From Halichoerus grypus (taxonomy: Eukaryota > Chordata > Mammalia > Carnivora > Phocidae), in NCBI RefSeq assembly GCF_964656455.1, contig NC_135723.1, positions 102,873,283 to 102,937,282 on the forward strand: DNA of 64,000 nucleotides, read 5' to 3'. Numbering within the stretch: position 1 is the first letter of the stretch; each line of letters begins with the position of its first letter. Below are positions 61,867 to 64,000 of the stretch, one piece after another. The translations under genes and the position numbers were made by a program. Under the pieces are notes generated by a model. It did no database searches. It saw only the letters and a list, made by a program, of their open reading frames with translations, and was not told the DNA's origin.

Positions 61867-61902
61867 TGCCTCACCCTAAGAACGGTGGGGAGCCAGTGTG
61901 AG
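61867..61902 (-). repeat. 36-bp inverted repeat, right arm
   Basis: Begins TGCCTCACCCTAAGAACGGT and ends GGGGAGCCAGTGTGAG. Perfect complement of the left arm, with a 234-bp spacer. Confidence 0.97.
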
Positions 61903-64000
61903 TGCCTCTCTTTTATACTTATCTTTTCAGGTAATGTAATATGTGGGATAATAATAAGTGCATTTGGGGGGAAGTTTATAACATAGATCATAAACATATT
62001 TCCATGTAATAAATATGTATTTCCATTATCATCTTAATGTCTGAATAGGATCTCATTACATAAATGTACCTTAATTTGGCCATCTTCAGAAGCTGCAATG
62101 TTAGTGTGTGAGTGGAAGTGAAGTGGCTGATATAAAAAGCCATCATGAATGATGGATGATAGGATGTGCAGCTGAGTAGAAATGGAGGGATGGGAGGAAG
62201 GACAGCCAGGTATGACTCGGAGATTTGAAGCCTGGTTAACTGGAATGGCCATTGCACTGATGGGGAGTTGGTTTCTATGGTTAGATGATGAGTTCAGAGT
62301 AGAAGTTGACAGAAGATAAGTAAGTAGAAATGCTCTTTACATATTGAGGACCAGGCATGAAGCTAGGAGAACAGTCAGAGCCGCTTGGAGAAACGTGGGA
62401 AGTAGGCATCGCTGAGGGGCTGCTAAAGTCTCCTGGTGGGTGGGGGAGGGGGGCCAAAGGCCAGAGGAGGCAGGAGGAGAGCCCTGAGGTGCAACATCAG
62501 GGAAGGCACAGAGAAAGTGAGTTAGGAGAGCCAGCCTACCCGTTGTGTGGTGGCAGGTGGAGAATGCGTCAGTGGGAAATTGCCCACGGTGGCCACATAC
62601 TTCCTCTACCAGGAGATACCCTCTTACTCTTACTAACGCCAGAAAGAGGGTGTAATATTTGGCTATAAACAGCTTTTGTTCTCCCCTCCCTGCATGTGTA
62701 AACAACAGCATCAATCTTCTCTGGATCCATGGAGTCTAGTCCCTCCGCACAAATTGTCCGAGGCCAGATGTACTCTCAATAAGCATGTTTGCTTTTGCAG
62801 GTTTGCCTCTTAGGAAGAACTGAAGCTTGCAGATGGTCTGGTGAGCTCATGCCCTGTGCAGTGAGCAAGCCAGGGCCATCTGCACCCTTCAGGGAACGCG
62901 CTGTTCCCGGCCAGTATCTTCAGGACACAGGCACGCCCGGGGCTGACGGGCAGGAGCTGCTCGCAGGGCCCAGCTCATGTGTCTGCAGCTCCAAGGGGGA
63001 GCTTCTCAGACGCTCTGTCCTCCTCGCTGTAGCCTTCAGCTTCAGGTGGACTGTGGCGGAAGACCAGTGTGGCTGGCTCCGGAATCTGTGTTTGTTTTTA
63101 TGCTCATTTCCATTAATCCAGCCCCTTGTGAGCAGAGAGCCCTCTGTGTCTCTTGGATGGAATACTAGAGAGACCATAGAATTGGAGAAAATTGCTTCCT
63201 TTGAATGTAGGAAAATATCAGCTGGCTGGTGATACCAGAAAAGTATATGTTTTAGAAGGTAAAATTGGAGATAGAGCACAGGGCTCAAAGCAACTTGATT
63301 TCCATATTTGCTTTTTCCTCTTCTCTTTTGTTATTCGGAAAACACAGATGGATTTTTTTTATATATATATATATATAAAGCTCGTGGAGTTGGGTAGAGG
63401 GGGAATTCAAGTATAAAATGGTTTGGGTATTTCTGCTGCTTTGTGAAAGCCACATTTTTTCAATCAAAACCATAAAGTCATAGAGTTGTGGAAAGTGAGG
63501 AAGGCCCTAAGAGGCCATTTGCGCAGCATATACTAATTGGCCAGAAGTAACGTCAGGGAAATGCCCAGAAAGGACAAGTTTCAGAGACCAAAGGTGTTCT
63601 TCAACGTCTCGGTGAGGAGGTAAAAATAGCAATGGCATCATTTGAAGTCATTGCATAAAATACATATCGAAGAACATCATTACACCGTATTCAAGTCTGT
63701 AAGAAATAGATGAGATGAAATTCTAGGACACAATTGTGTAAACCACCAATTTCCTCTCTCTCTTTTGTAGTGGTTTTCAAGATTCCACTTTTCCTCAGGA
63801 GAAGAGAACCCCAGTTGTCTGGTATTAGGAGGCCAATTATGTCTCAGACTATTTTAAGGCAATAAAGTGCACCCACACCGTTGCTATCCTAGGCTCTGAC
63901 TGAGGCTCTTTGGGCAGCCCCCTGTCTGCATTGTTCTGTCCTGTGCTTAATGCATCTTCCACATTCCTAGCATCTGAGCTGAAACTATTATCTGCTTAAG
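61903..64000. other. Intronic sequence, no recognised element
   Basis: A T-run and (AT)n at 63353-63377. CTAAGAGGCCATTTGCGC near 63510 resembles an old MIR-like sequence weakly. No DPP6 exon or other gene recognised to the window end. Confidence 0.45.

Larger units (their letters stand above)
56453..64000 (+). other. DPP6: DPP6 intron 3 (5' part)
   Basis: The sequence downstream of the GTAAGT donor of exon 3 runs to the window end. No further DPP6 exon was recognised. It contains MIR and L2 remnants, a CAT/CAC array, a 36-bp inverted repeat and purine-rich tracts. Confidence 0.88.

Overview
The window is nuclear DNA from a placental mammal, almost certainly an arctoid carnivore (the bear, seal, weasel and raccoon group). 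The main evidence is 13 copies of the tRNA-Lys-derived CAN/SINEC retroposon with the GGGGCGCCTGGGTGGCTCAG head and AATAAATAAAATCTT tail typical of non-canid Caniformia, together with carnivore-type LINE-1 copies. The lineage call rests on remembered repeat consensus sequences, not on a search.

The only protein-coding gene I can support is DPP6 (DPPX, the dipeptidyl-peptidase-like auxiliary subunit of Kv4 potassium channels) on the + strand. Two coding exons are present. Exon 2 (32834-32948) encodes the short juxtamembrane segment and the single membrane anchor. Exon 3 (56354-56452) encodes the start of the extracellular stalk. Both have AG/GT boundaries and compatible phases. Positions 1-32833 are the 3' part of intron 1, 32949-56353 is intron 2 (23,405 bp) and 56453-64000 is the start of intron 3. 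No first exon, promoter with a recognisable first exon, 3' UTR, tRNA, rRNA or second gene was recognised. Many open frames of 60-180 codons are chance or repeat-derived.

Intron 1 holds nested old repeats (a MaLR LTR inside an ancient L1 at 1516-2530; a MaLR LTR inside an L2 at 6980-7852), MER5 DNA transposon remnants, a MIR, several MaLR LTRs, seven SINEs, and three tandem arrays with 26-, 37- and 76-bp periods. It also has two CpG-rich stretches (about 10500-11760 and 18181-18930); the second meets classical CpG-island criteria by hand count. Intron 2 is dominated by LINE-1: an old L1M (33790-36545) carrying a SINE and an antisense L1 piece, a young antisense 5'-truncated L1 (38331-39293), an old antisense L1M (40516-41655), a short young L1 (45586-45960), and an internally deleted L1 whose 5' UTR is joined directly to the reverse-transcriptase part of ORF2 (50294-53760). 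An antisense SINE lies about 195 bp upstream of exon 3. Intron 3 contains MIR and L2 pieces and a long CAT/CAC-type array.

No new biological system is evident. The most unusual signals are a perfect 53-bp direct repeat on either side of exon 3, a perfect 36-bp inverted repeat in intron 3, the internally deleted L1, the intronic CpG island, and the antisense SINE with a splice-acceptor-like T-run plus AG next to exon 3.
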